DNA of 32,981 bases from an uncultured Oscillospiraceae bacterium (GTDB taxonomy: Bacteria; Bacillota; Clostridia; Oscillospirales; Oscillospiraceae): assembly GCA_947629915.1 (NCBI GenBank), contig CANRFN010000052.1, forward strand, positions 1 to 32,981, read 5' to 3'. Under the pieces are notes generated by a model that was not told the origin of the DNA, ran no database searches, and saw only the letters and a program-made list of their open reading frames with translations. This document shows, one piece after another, positions 1-7,194 of the stretch. The position numbers were made by a program, and so were the translations under genes. Positions within the stretch are counted from its first letter, which is position 1, and each line of letters begins with the position of its first letter.

Positions 1-73
1 GGAGATACATCAGTTTTGGCTGGTCTAGTGAACTTTTTGAGCCAGGTCATATCCTCTATGCAGACGAGCCAGG
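1..73. mobile_element. Right end of a second copy of the 513-bp inverted-repeat element
   Basis: The last ~55 bases before position 74 match the right end of the element at 8694-9206. Both contain TCTAG, then TGAAC, then ATCCTCTATGCAGA and finish GAGCCAGG or TAAGCCAGG. The other end lies outside the window. The sequence changes at position 74 into reverse-transcriptase-like coding sequence, so the element seems to have inserted into that gene. The duplicated target would begin TTACCGGAT if the duplication is 9 bp as in the other copy, but the partner cannot be seen here. Confidence 0.6.
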
Positions 74-845
74 TTACCGGATCGCATACAGGAATCTGCA
101 TCCAGAGGAGCAGACATACGGTGCAGAAGGGACCCAACCAGATCCTGAGACGGCGGACCGCATCGACAGAATCATCCCCTTGATGCGGGGACAAGCATAT
201 CGCCCGGCTTTTCTCCGCAAGGTACCAGACGTGCGGAGAGAGATAGAGGACCCAGAACAGCAGAGAGACCGGGAAGCCTCGGACCGTCTGGTGGAAGAGG
301 CCCTGCGGGTGATCCTCACCGGGGTCTATGAGCCGGTGTTCCGGGCCAGGGCGGAGAAGTATCAATTGGGCCACCTGGAGGACTTGCCCGATTCCGGTTG
401 GCTGGTGCAGGGGGAGATCTCACCCCGCCTCGACCGCTTTGACTACCATCTCCTCTGTGACAGCATGCTGCGGCAGCGCATCAAGGATGAGAAGATCATC
501 TCGCTTGTCTGGGGCTTTTTGAAGGCGGGTTACCTGGAGCAGTGGGAGACGCAGCCAGATGGGACGGAAGTGCCCCATGGATTGGCGGCCATCCTCTGGG
601 ACATCTACCTCGGCGAGCTGGACCAGTGTGCCGGGGAGTGCATCGACCGGGAAGAGGTCAGCATGGAGCCCGCGGGGAACCGGGTCCGGTACGTCAGGCA
701 GAACGGCAGATTTACCTTCTGGGTGCCATGGGACTGGGAGCGGGCACTGCATGTCTGGGACGGGATCACGACCTTCCTCCGCAAGCAGCTGAGCCTGCCC
801 AATGCGGCGGAGACTGTGCAGATCACGGAATACAAGAATGGGTGA
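74..845 (+). pseudogene. Group II intron-type reverse transcriptase-like ORF, 5'-truncated, catalytic residues replaced
   Basis: The frame is open from the window edge to TGA at 845; the coding homology begins just after the mobile-element end at 73. In order it shows counterparts of LtrA-type RT blocks: YRIAYRNL (AYQNLY), AYRPAFLRKV (YxPxPVRRV), RLVEEALRVILTGVYEPVF, a motif-A region at 411-452, FLKAGYLEQW and IYLGELDQ. The metal-binding positions are gone: the motif-A Asp is Glu (414-416) and the YADD box reads QNGR (699-710). The TPQGG box is also changed (EVPHG). It ends after RT block 5, with no maturase/thumb or HNH domain, and no domain V-like hairpin follows. Despite this the frame has no stop or shift over ~257 codons, so it is either a recent remnant or a domesticated non-catalytic protein. 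An annotator might start it at TTG 180 or ATG 183, which cuts inside the homology. Confidence 0.6.
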
Positions 846-854
846 ATCTTAGGC

Positions 855-887
855 GGGGCCGGCGGCACATCCTGTGCCGCTGGCCCC
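855..887 (+). terminator. GC-rich hairpin after the RT-like ORF
   Basis: A 15-bp stem with one mismatch (855-869 with 873-887) and a 3-base loop starts 10 bases after the RT-like stop. No clear T-run follows, so it is a weak or Rho-assisted terminator candidate. Confidence 0.4.
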
Positions 888-900
888 CTCCTCAAAAATA

Positions 901-918
901 TTTAACTTTCTGGTTAAA
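901..918. promoter_or_regulatory. Upstream SdpR-type operator
   Basis: TTTAAC-N6-GTTAAA is a perfect inverted repeat seven bases upstream of the -35 box of the sdpRI promoter. Its half-site GTTAAA recurs in the dyad at 955-976, which suggests both bind the same dimer, probably the ArsR-family protein encoded just downstream. Confidence 0.5.
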
Positions 919-924
919 TTTCTC

Positions 925-953
925 TTGACAGCCCACCTCAAATCTGCTATCCT
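925..953 (+). promoter_or_regulatory. Promoter of the sdpR-sdpI pair
   Basis: A perfect TTGACA (925-930) is followed by a 17-base spacer and TATCCT (948-953). It lies 49 bases before the GTG start of the ArsR-type repressor and is bracketed by two related inverted repeats. Confidence 0.7.
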
Positions 954-954
954 T

Positions 955-976
955 CATTTAGCCAAACGGTTAAATG
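955..976. promoter_or_regulatory. Downstream SdpR-type operator over the transcription start
   Basis: CATTTAGCC and GGTTAAATG form an imperfect dyad (8 of 9 positions pair) separated by four bases. It covers the expected transcription start and shares GTTAAA with the upstream dyad at 901-918. A repressor bound here would block initiation. Confidence 0.5.
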
Positions 977-1001
977 AGAGACCTGGAAGGAGTGCTGTAC
1001 C

Positions 1002-1274
1002 GTGGGGCTGCAGAGTACGATGAAGGCGCTGTCTGATCCCACCCGGCGGGAGATCTTGAACCTGTTGAAAAAGGGTCCGATGCCGGCGGGGGACCTGGTG
1101 AGCCACTTTACCATGTCCGGGGCGGCGGTGTCCAAGCATCTATCCATTTTGAAGGAGGCAAATCTCGTACGGGATCGGCGGGAGGGCAGGTTCATCATCT
1201 ATGAGCTGAATGCATCGGTTCTGGAGGAAGTCCTGCTGTGGATTCGGGATCTGAAAGGAGAGAAAGATTCGTGA
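1002..1274 (+). CDS. sdpR: ArsR/SdpR-family winged-helix autorepressor
   Basis: The 90-residue protein is a single winged helix-turn-helix domain of ordinary ArsR length. It opens with MKALSDPTRREILNLLKKG, the usual first helices of SdpR-like repressors, and the recognition helix is in SGAAVSKHLSILKEA. There is no cysteine or other metal site, so it is more likely a protein-responsive SdpR than a metal sensor. The GTG start is nine bases after AAGGAG. The next gene, an SdpI-like membrane protein, overlaps its stop. In Bacillus subtilis SdpI sequesters SdpR at the membrane when the SDP toxin is present; the same logic is inferred here. No toxin gene (sdpC) is visible in the window. Two dyads around the promoter support autorepression. 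Confidence 0.85.
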   Translation: MGLQSTMKALSDPTRREILNLLKKGPMPAGDLVSHFTMSGAAVSKHLSILKEANLVRDRREGRFIIYELNASVLEEVLLWIRDLKGEKDS

Positions 1275-1960
1275 GGAAGTTCATTTTCGGTGCGGCGCTG
1301 ATCACTGCCCTTGGCCTGGTAGGCATGGCCATTGGACTGTCGCTGCTGCCGGACACGATTCCCATGCACTACAATTTCGCAGGCGAGGTAGACCGCATGG
1401 GCAGCAAGTACGAGGTGCTGGTGGTTGCGGTGATCGGGGTGGTAATGGCGGTGGTTCCTATGGCTTTGGCCGCCCAGATCCATAGATTCACCAAGACGGA
1501 GCAAGAGGCAAAGGTGGGCAGATCTGTGCTGGCGTGGCTGGCCATCGCCATGCTGGTTCTGTTCTTCGGTCTCGCCATGTGGAGCCTGTATCTCGGCTAC
1601 CGCTATGTGCAGCAGGGGAGTTCTGCTGTCTCGCCGGTGGATGCCCAGGTCATCCTGAAGGGAAGCACTGCCTTCATCGGTCTGCTGCTGGTGGTATTGG
1701 GCAACTTCATGCCCAAGGCCAGACAGAATGCGATCTTCGGCCTTCGCGTGCCCTGGACCATGGACAACGAAACCGTGTGGATGAGAAGCCAGCGTTTTGC
1801 GGGGATCACCGCTGTGATCTGCGGGTTCTTGATCCTGCTGACTGCGATCTTCCTGCCGGGGGTAGGGGCCATGATCGCCATGACGGTGCTCTTGACCGCC
1901 TGGGTGGTCTCAGCCCTGGCGGTGTCCTGGAAGTACCACAAGGAGTCCATGGCGGGCTGA
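1271..1960 (+). CDS. sdpI: SdpI-family membrane protein (immunity/signal transducer)
   Basis: About 229 residues with roughly six membrane helices. After the first helix comes LPDTIPMHYNFAGEVDRMGS, the hallmark of the SdpI/DUF1648 N-terminal region, then helices near residues 42-62, 85-110, 125-145 and two more at the C-terminus. GTG at 1271 is preferred: it follows AAAGGAG at a good distance and overlaps the sdpR stop. The upstream in-frame ATG at 1238 lies deep in sdpR. In the known family SdpI protects against a secreted toxic peptide and titrates SdpR. A role as immunity factor or as a membrane sensor of envelope stress is inferred. It should be co-transcribed with sdpR, and a strong hairpin at 2000-2036 ends the unit. 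Confidence 0.85.
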   Translation: MRKFIFGAALITALGLVGMAIGLSLLPDTIPMHYNFAGEVDRMGSKYEVLVVAVIGVVMAVVPMALAAQIHRFTKTEQEAKVGRSVLAWLAIAMLVLFFGLAMWSLYLGYRYVQQGSSAVSPVDAQVILKGSTAFIGLLLVVLGNFMPKARQNAIFGLRVPWTMDNETVWMRSQRFAGITAVICGFLILLTAIFLPGVGAMIAMTVLLTAWVVSALAVSWKYHKESMAG

Positions 1961-1999
1961 GGGGCTATTATCTTCGGAGCGAGCAAAGACACCTGAAAT

Positions 2000-2039
2000 G
2001 CAATCCCCAGGTAGGCGCGGTCTACCTGGGGATTGCTTT
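2000..2039 (+). terminator. Strong intrinsic terminator of sdpRI
   Basis: A perfect 15-bp stem (2000-2014 with 2022-2036) with a 7-base loop is followed by TTTC. It lies 40 bases after the sdpI stop. Confidence 0.75.
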
Positions 2040-2040
2040 C

Positions 2041-2060
2041 GCATCTTCCGGGGAAGATGC
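2041..2060. repeat. 20-base inverted repeat upstream of the merR unit
   Basis: GCATCTTCCGGGGAAGATGC is a 9-bp perfect dyad with a two-base centre, directly after the sdpRI terminator and about 150 bases before the MerR start. It could be part of termination or a protein site; nothing in the sequence decides. Confidence 0.35.
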
Positions 2061-2158
2061 CTGGGTGAGATTGCCTGGCGGCAAGAGAAAAATGAACAGA
2101 AGTGATAAACAGTGGATGACTTTTGCGCAATGTTTGGAAAATCCCCCTGGGTAGGGTA

Positions 2159-2189
2159 TTGCTCATGACGCTGCGTCATGTTGTACAGT
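2159..2189 (+). promoter_or_regulatory. MerR-type promoter with operator in a 19-base spacer
   Basis: A weak -35 TTGCTC (2159-2164) and a -10 TACAGT (2184-2189) are 19 bases apart. The spacer holds the palindrome CATGACGCTGCGTCATG (2164-2180), eight bases each side of a central T. A spacer two bases too long with a dyad inside is the classic arrangement for activation by MerR-family proteins, and a MerR gene starts at 2213. Confidence 0.55.
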
Positions 2190-2212
2190 GGGGGAGAAAG
2201 GAGGTGGAGCCG

Positions 2213-2947
2213 ATGGCTATGTATACCACAGGAGAAGTGGCAAAGCTGTGTGGCGTGTCCGTTCGCACAGTGCAGTACTACGACACCCGCGGGATCCTCA
2301 CGCCCAGTGAGCTCTCCGAGGGCGGGAGACGGCTGTATTCCGAGGATGACCTCAAGCGCATGAAGATCATCTGCTTTCTCCGAGATGCCGGCATCTCCAT
2401 CAACAGCATCGGGGAACTGCTGTCCGGGGAGGATCCTGGCAGCGTGATCTCGGTTCTGGTGGAGCAGCAGCAACAGGCGCTGGCCGAGGAGATCAGAGAG
2501 CGTCAGGCGAAGCTGAAGCTGTTGGATGGGATCAGGCGGGGGCTCAAGAGCGTGCCGCATTTCTCCATCGACTCGATTGGCGATATCGCGTACCAGCTGG
2601 AGAACAAGAAGGCGATGACCCGTTTCCATGCGATCCTGCTTGTCACAGGGATCCCGTTCAACATCTTTCAGTGGGTCGCCGTCATTCTCTGGGTGACAGC
2701 CGGGACATGGTGGCCTTTTGCCCTGTATGTCTTGCTGGCCATCCCATATGTGGTGTGGGTGACCTGGTACTACTATGCGCGAATTTCCTACATCTGCCCG
2801 CACTGTCACGAGGTGTTCAAGCCCGGCCTCAAAGAAGTCCTATGGGCGAGGCATACCCCGACCCTCCGAAAGCTCACCTGCACACATTGCGGGTACGACG
2901 GCTTCTGCGTAGAGATCTTCCGAAAGGAGACTGAACAAAATGGATAA
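2213..2947 (+). CDS. MerR-family regulator with membrane segments and a C-terminal zinc ribbon
   Basis: 244 residues. Residues 3-70 are a MerR winged helix-turn-helix (TTGEVAKLCGVSVRTVQYYD, then RLYSEDDL), followed by a helical linker rich in Gln/Glu to about residue 125. Two hydrophobic segments follow near residues 140-190, then CPHCH and CTHCGY, which form a likely four-cysteine zinc ribbon. A DNA-binding domain tethered to the membrane suggests that it senses the membrane or the transporter encoded with it. The ATG at 2213 is 7 bases after AAAGGAGGT; an in-frame ATG at 2219 is the alternative. The stop overlaps the next gene by 8 bases, so the four genes to 4808 form one operon. A dyad in the promoter spacer suggests autoregulation. 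The ligand is unknown. Confidence 0.85.
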   Translation: MAMYTTGEVAKLCGVSVRTVQYYDTRGILTPSELSEGGRRLYSEDDLKRMKIICFLRDAGISINSIGELLSGEDPGSVISVLVEQQQQALAEEIRERQAKLKLLDGIRRGLKSVPHFSIDSIGDIAYQLENKKAMTRFHAILLVTGIPFNIFQWVAVILWVTAGTWWPFALYVLLAIPYVVWVTWYYYARISYICPHCHEVFKPGLKEVLWARHTPTLRKLTCTHCGYDGFCVEIFRKETEQNG

Positions 2948-3143
2948 ACTGCTGGAATTCCTTCCATTTCTCATTCCGCTTGTGATCGCGGAGCTTGCCC
3001 TTCTCGCCTATACCCTCAACCACATCCTGACCCACAAGACCTACAAGAGAGGGAACCGCACTTTGTGGCTGGTTGTGGCGATCGTTGGGATGGAGTTTAT
3101 CGGACCGATCCTGTACTTCACGCTGGGAAAAGAGGACGTTTGA
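2940..3143 (+). CDS. Small PLDc_N-domain membrane protein, YxlE-like
   Basis: 67 residues with two membrane helices (about 5-28 and 42-62). The second ends GPILYFTLGKED, matching the phospholipase D nuclease N-terminal (PLDc_N) consensus. Proteins of this size and domain include B. subtilis YxlE, encoded just before the ABC pair YxlFG, and the order is the same here. YxlE takes part in negative control of sigma Y, but no sigma factor gene lies next to this copy, so the control partner here may be the MerR protein. It overlaps merR by 8 bases and stops one base before the ABC ATPase start. No enzymatic activity is expected because the HKD motif is absent. Confidence 0.8.
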   Translation: MDKLLEFLPFLIPLVIAELALLAYTLNHILTHKTYKRGNRTLWLVVAIVGMEFIGPILYFTLGKEDV

Positions 3144-3144
3144 C

Positions 3145-4041
3145 ATGGATATTCTGACCATCGAGAACCTGCAGAAGAGCTTTGGTGAGAAAGAAGTGCT
3201 TCGCGGGCTGAATCTCTCTGTACCAGAACACAGCATCTTTGGCTTTATCGGCCGAAATGGCGCCGGGAAGACTACAACGATGAAGGCAATCCTTGGGCTT
3301 TTGAAGCCGGACAGCGGGCAGATCAGCGTGATTGGAGAAAATGTGCACTTCGGACAGACCCGCACAAACCGGTATATCGGATATCTGCCTGATGTGCCGG
3401 AGTTTTACCCCTTCATGACGGCCCTGGAATATCTGCGCTTCAGCGGAGAGATCAGCGGGATGGAGAAAGCGGACCTGAGGGCGAGAAGTGAAGAACTGTT
3501 AGAGCTCGTAGGGCTTGGCCAAGAGAGACACCGGATCAAAGGGTTCTCCCGGGGGATGAAGCAGCGCCTGGGGATTGCCCAGGCGCTGTTGAACCGGCCG
3601 AAGCTCCTGATCTGTGATGAGCCCACATCGGCACTGGATCCTGTGGGGCGCAAGGAGATCCTGGACATCCTCCTGGCGGCAAGGGCGCAGACCACGATCT
3701 TGTTCTCCACCCATATCCTCTCTGATGTGGAGCGGATCTGTTCCGAGGCGGCGTTCCTGAACGATGGAAAAGTAGCCATGCAAGGTACGATTGCGGAGCT
3801 GAGAGGCATGCGGCCATCGGACGGATTTCTCATCGAGACGGAGCGGAAAGAGGATGCCGATATGCTGAGAAGGGCATTTGGGGACGGCAAAGCAGCGGAG
3901 AATAACACGGTTGTGCTTCACGGCAGTACGGAGCAGTTCTACGACATAATGCGATTCGTTGCTGAAAACAGAATACCCGTGCAGCGGATGGAACGGATGG
4001 AGCCGACTTTGGAATCGCTGTTTTTGGAGGTGACGGCATGA
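3145..4041 (+). CDS. ABC transporter ATP-binding protein, YxlF-like
   Basis: 298 residues, the usual length for ATPases paired with ABC-2-type permeases. Walker A is GRNGAGKTT near residue 36, the signature is the variant FSRGMKQRLG near 134, Walker B is LLICDEPTSALDP near 155-166 and the switch His is in STHILSD. The last ~80 residues are the C-terminal extension common in this group. The ATG at 3145 follows the previous stop by one base; the in-frame region back to 3073 overlaps the small membrane gene and is not coding. Its end overlaps the permease start (ATGA), so the two are made together. The substrate is unknown; bacteriocin or lipid-active compounds are typical of the wider family. 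Confidence 0.88.
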   Translation: MDILTIENLQKSFGEKEVLRGLNLSVPEHSIFGFIGRNGAGKTTTMKAILGLLKPDSGQISVIGENVHFGQTRTNRYIGYLPDVPEFYPFMTALEYLRFSGEISGMEKADLRARSEELLELVGLGQERHRIKGFSRGMKQRLGIAQALLNRPKLLICDEPTSALDPVGRKEILDILLAARAQTTILFSTHILSDVERICSEAAFLNDGKVAMQGTIAELRGMRPSDGFLIETERKEDADMLRRAFGDGKAAENNTVVLHGSTEQFYDIMRFVAENRIPVQRMERMEPTLESLFLEVTA

Positions 4042-4808
4042 AGCCGTTGGCTGCTTTTCTGAAGAAGGAGTACATTGAGGCGGCGCGGACAGGAAAGATC
4101 ATGGTCCTTGTACTGCTGTTCGTCCTGTTCGGCATCATGAATCCAGCCATTGCGAAACTGACGCCGTGGATGCTGGAAATACTCTCTGAGTCGCTGGAGG
4201 AAAGTGGTTTTGCTGTTACCAATGTTCAGGTAGATGCGTTGACATCTTGGACCCAGTTCTTCAAGAACATCCCCATGGCTTTGATTGCCTTTGTGCTGCT
4301 GTTCAGCGACAGCTTTACCAAAGAGTACAGGTCCGGAACGCTGCTGCTCGTCCTGACAAAGGGCCTTACCCGGTACAAGGTTGTACTGGCGAAGGCGGTG
4401 TTGCTGCTGTCCCTGTGGACATTAGGCTATGGATTGTGCTTCTGCATTACCTACGGCTATACCGCATACTTCTGGGACAACAGCATTGCCCATCACTTGT
4501 TTTCAGCGGTAGGCATGTGGTGGTTGCTCGGGACCTGGGTGATATGCCTGACTGTCCTGTTTTCCTCCCTGTTGGAGAACAACACGGGTGTTACCTTGTG
4601 CACGGCCGGAATTGTGGCGCTTGCCTATTTGTGGAGTTTCATCCCCAAAGCGAAGGCCTATTCGCCGGCAATGCTGATGAATGCGGGGTCACTGCTGTCT
4701 GGAATGGAGGTGGTAGAGGCGTACACGAGAGCGGCGTTGGTAGCTGCCGTGTCTGCTGTGATGATGGTGGGTGTTAGCGTTTGGAACATGAACAAAAGGC
4801 AAGTGTAG
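4038..4808 (+). CDS. ABC-2-type transporter permease, YxlG-like
   Basis: 256 residues with about six hydrophobic segments, starting with a short cytoplasmic helix (FLKKEYIEAARTGKIMVL) as in YxlG/NatB-type permeases. The segment DSFTKEYRSGTLLLVLTKGLTRYKVVLAK is the conserved coupling-helix region that contacts the ATPase. The ATG overlaps the ATPase stop. It is the last gene of the merR operon. The following 158 bases up to the convergent ATPase gene at 4967 hold no clear gene or strong terminator. Confidence 0.85.
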   Translation: MKPLAAFLKKEYIEAARTGKIMVLVLLFVLFGIMNPAIAKLTPWMLEILSESLEESGFAVTNVQVDALTSWTQFFKNIPMALIAFVLLFSDSFTKEYRSGTLLLVLTKGLTRYKVVLAKAVLLLSLWTLGYGLCFCITYGYTAYFWDNSIAHHLFSAVGMWWLLGTWVICLTVLFSSLLENNTGVTLCTAGIVALAYLWSFIPKAKAYSPAMLMNAGSLLSGMEVVEAYTRAALVAAVSAVMMVGVSVWNMNKRQV

Positions 4809-4966
4809 AGTGGTAGAGGACAGGATTGCCATGACTGTGCTTGTGATCATGAATCTTGCGCATCCTAGAATTTTCGCAAGGAAGACTTCGCTGAGCCAAC
4901 CGAACTTTGGAAGCAACGAAATCTGACGTGTGATCAATGCCCGGTAGGCGGGGGCCTGGATCTTGA

Positions 4967-6370
4967 CTAAGGTTGCTCGTGCGTTGATCGTAAGATGGTT
5001 TCTTTGGCTTCTGCCAGTTCCTCTTCACGAAGCGCAGCAATGTGAGCTTTGTATTCGGCTTCTGCCTTTTCTCTTTCAAATTTTTCCAGCTCTGAGAACA
5101 ATGAAAGGCCACGCTCCCGATGCGAGGGTAATCTGTGCATAATCACTTTTGCCAGTGCCTCATATTCCTCTTTTACGTGCGGATATGCATCAAGGAGACC
5201 TTGCAATGTTGAGACATTGGCAAGTTCCGGTCTTTCAGGCAGTTCAAAAGGAAAGTGTTTTCCCTTAGGGTCATCAATCCTGTATGAATAGTTCTCATCA
5301 GCATAGCAAGCGGCATCATATGCTTCCTGCAAAAAGTCTTGGCGCTCTTTCTGAGCCATAGATCGCTCTCTGGGCATCTTTGCATGGATCAACATATAAG
5401 GTGCGCCATATGCTTTTAGCACTGGAAGAATCAACTTCATGCCAAACGCGTTAGACTGGTTACCTGAAAAGAAAGGAAGAGAAAGACTGGAATACCGATT
5501 CATGGTAATTCCTGCTATCTGATGGATACCAGAACGTGAGTCTACGAGGATATAGTCTGGCGCTACAGTATCGTGTATGACAGAAATAAGATAATCTAAT
5601 GGTGTGATTTTATATTGCCTGAAGGCACCCAAGTCGAGGTCCGTGTGCAGGAGAGTCCGCATGTAATCGTCTGGACAGGACAATAGTTCTGTACCACATG
5701 CGGGAATGATGTCGATTGATCCATCTATACCTTCGCCAAAAGCATCTGTTATAGAGCTGAGATAGTCATCCAAACAGGTGATAGATTTTCCCCTTTTATA
5801 CGGGCCACTATCTACCAGGTAGTCCAATATGCCGTGCTTTGGGAGTTGATCTTCAGAAAAAAACTGGAACAAACCAGCGGATTCAATATCAAAGTCCAAA
5901 AGCACCACTTTTTTTCCCATGTGTGCCATGGCTAGAGCAGTGAGAAGCATGGCTGTGGTTCTTCCGGTGCCTCCTTTATAGGAGTAAAAGGTTACGATGT
6001 GTTGATAAGGATAGAGTTGTTTCTCTATGGGCTTGTATTCCCAGTAGAAGTTTTGCTTAAATACCTCCTCAATCCACACATTCATCAGCACAGAGCGCTT
6101 ATTTTTTAAACAATCTTTGATTCGATTTGTAGCAAAATAATCATCTTCAGGATTACAAACATCATCTAGCCACGGACCAGTAAGCTTAGTAAGGTCGGTT
6201 TTGACGCGATTCAGATCTTCTTCATAGTTTGCACCCTTGTTAAGACTTTTTTGGTAGACAACATATCTTCCATAAATATCAATAAAAATGAAGTACTGCT
6301 CAAAAAGATTCAACCCTGTGTGTGTAAAATAGCTCAAAAGCAGCATTATCAACTCGCTGAAGTGTATCAT
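4967..6370 (-). CDS. KGGTGRT-type P-loop ATPase, copy 1 (ParA/SIMIBI-like) with coiled-coil tail
   Basis: 467 residues. Residues 1-115 form a domain conserved in all paralogues here (EQYFIFIDIYG, LTGPWLDDV, NVWIEEVF) that I cannot name. Residues 131-140 are the deviant Walker A YKGGTGRTTA, with Arg-Thr after Gly where ParA has Lys-Thr. VVLLDFDIES (155-164) is the A' motif and PDYILVDSRSG (271-281) the Walker B. NVSTLQGLLDAYP lies near the C-terminus. The last ~50 residues are charged and helical, a likely coiled coil absent from copy 2. The start overlaps the HEPN gene stop (ATGA), so the pair is translationally coupled. The motif matches ATPases called KGGVGR, discussed in the literature as parts of NTP-dependent conflict systems. 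Function here is inferred, not shown. Confidence 0.8.
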   Translation of the reverse strand: MIHFSELIMLLLSYFTHTGLNLFEQYFIFIDIYGRYVVYQKSLNKGANYEEDLNRVKTDLTKLTGPWLDDVCNPEDDYFATNRIKDCLKNKRSVLMNVWIEEVFKQNFYWEYKPIEKQLYPYQHIVTFYSYKGGTGRTTAMLLTALAMAHMGKKVVLLDFDIESAGLFQFFSEDQLPKHGILDYLVDSGPYKRGKSITCLDDYLSSITDAFGEGIDGSIDIIPACGTELLSCPDDYMRTLLHTDLDLGAFRQYKITPLDYLISVIHDTVAPDYILVDSRSGIHQIAGITMNRYSSLSLPFFSGNQSNAFGMKLILPVLKAYGAPYMLIHAKMPRERSMAQKERQDFLQEAYDAACYADENYSYRIDDPKGKHFPFELPERPELANVSTLQGLLDAYPHVKEEYEALAKVIMHRLPSHRERGLSLFSELEKFEREKAEAEYKAHIAALREEELAEAKETILRSTHEQP

Positions 6371-6822
6371 TCGGGCTCCTCCCTATAATTGTTTATAAAT
6401 TTAGCAAAACGTCCCGCTTCCACTGCATAGTGATAGCACCAATCGGCGCTTTCCCACATCGGGTGTTCGCCGTAGCGATATCTGGGATCCCATCTTGGAT
6501 ACCCCGCCACATTGGTGCAAATATAGGAATAATCATCATCGAAGTCGACTTCAAATTCCTCGGGAAAGACGTTGACTTGCTTTGCTTCTCTAATTAAGGC
6601 AGCAAGATTGTGCTGAAATCCTTTCAAATCGCCGATGGTATAGGGCATGCCATCATGAGTGCCATATTTTTGAAGTATGTGCTTCAAACCTGTTTCTAAT
6701 ACATAGCCATATAAATAGCAACTGGTATAGTACGCTTTTTTGTTATACAACAATCTTCCACTCAGATTCATCCTGTTCATTGTTGCTAAAAAATCTGTAT
6801 CAAGCTTCTTCTCAGTGCCCAA
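6367..6822 (-). CDS. HEPN-like protein coupled to the KGGTGRT ATPase
   Basis: 151 residues. The first helices read LLYNKKAYYTSCYLYGYVLE, the pattern of HEPN domains (small residue, Tyr/Gly, Glu on a helix), followed by LKHILQK. The last helix, ADWCYHYAVEAGRFAKFI, also fits. Between them are a Trp/Arg/Tyr segment and R114-x5-H120, which fits the RX4-6H signature of HEPN RNases, although its place in the fold is uncertain. The TTG start at 6822 is supported by GGGAGGT eight bases upstream. It overlaps the ATPase gene by four bases and has its own promoter at 6871-6899. HEPN proteins next to NTPases are common toxin-like effectors of defence systems; that role is inferred. It could instead be a non-catalytic HEPN scaffold. 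Confidence 0.65.
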   Translation of the reverse strand: MGTEKKLDTDFLATMNRMNLSGRLLYNKKAYYTSCYLYGYVLETGLKHILQKYGTHDGMPYTIGDLKGFQHNLAALIREAKQVNVFPEEFEVDFDDDYSYICTNVAGYPRWDPRYRYGEHPMWESADWCYHYAVEAGRFAKFINNYREEPE

Positions 6823-6870
6823 ACAGTTTGACCTCCCATCTGTGATGCTTTTTCCCAGGGAACTGCCTGT

Positions 6871-6899
6871 ATATTAACACAAACTAGATGGCATGTCAA
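6871..6899 (-). promoter_or_regulatory. Promoter of the HEPN-ATPase operon
   Basis: On the minus strand a perfect TTGACA (6899-6894), 17-base spacer and TAATAT (6876-6871) lie about 50 bases before the HEPN start. The rest of the AT-rich gap 6900-7194 shows no convincing gene; a 64-codon open frame at 6888-7082 lacks a ribosome site and family features. Confidence 0.65.
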
Positions 6900-7194
6900 C
6901 ACAATCCAAGAATATTGGAAATGCTTTTTGTGATGAAAAAACTGTTCACTCTTCTAATTCGAACTGTACACCGACAACCAGACAATTTTGCGCCGCAGAG
7001 CAAGAATGGTTCAATGCCATACTATAAATCCAAATTTGACCTATACAGATGGTTTACGGAGTGCATGAATTGCTTTTGGTGAATGTAAAGTAAAAAGACA
7101 AAAGAAAGACTGGAAAAAGGTTAAAATCAAATTTTACACGGACCACTTATTAAACTTTTTCATGAAACTTTATGTGTTTGGCATTCTGCCTCTC

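Noticed and set aside
180..845. A complete 221-residue gene starting at TTG 180
   Set aside because: RT homology extends upstream to about base 74 and there is no ribosome site before 180; the ORF is a truncated piece.
6888..7082. 64-residue plus-strand ORF
   Set aside because: It overlaps the HEPN promoter on the other strand, has no ribosome site and no family features.
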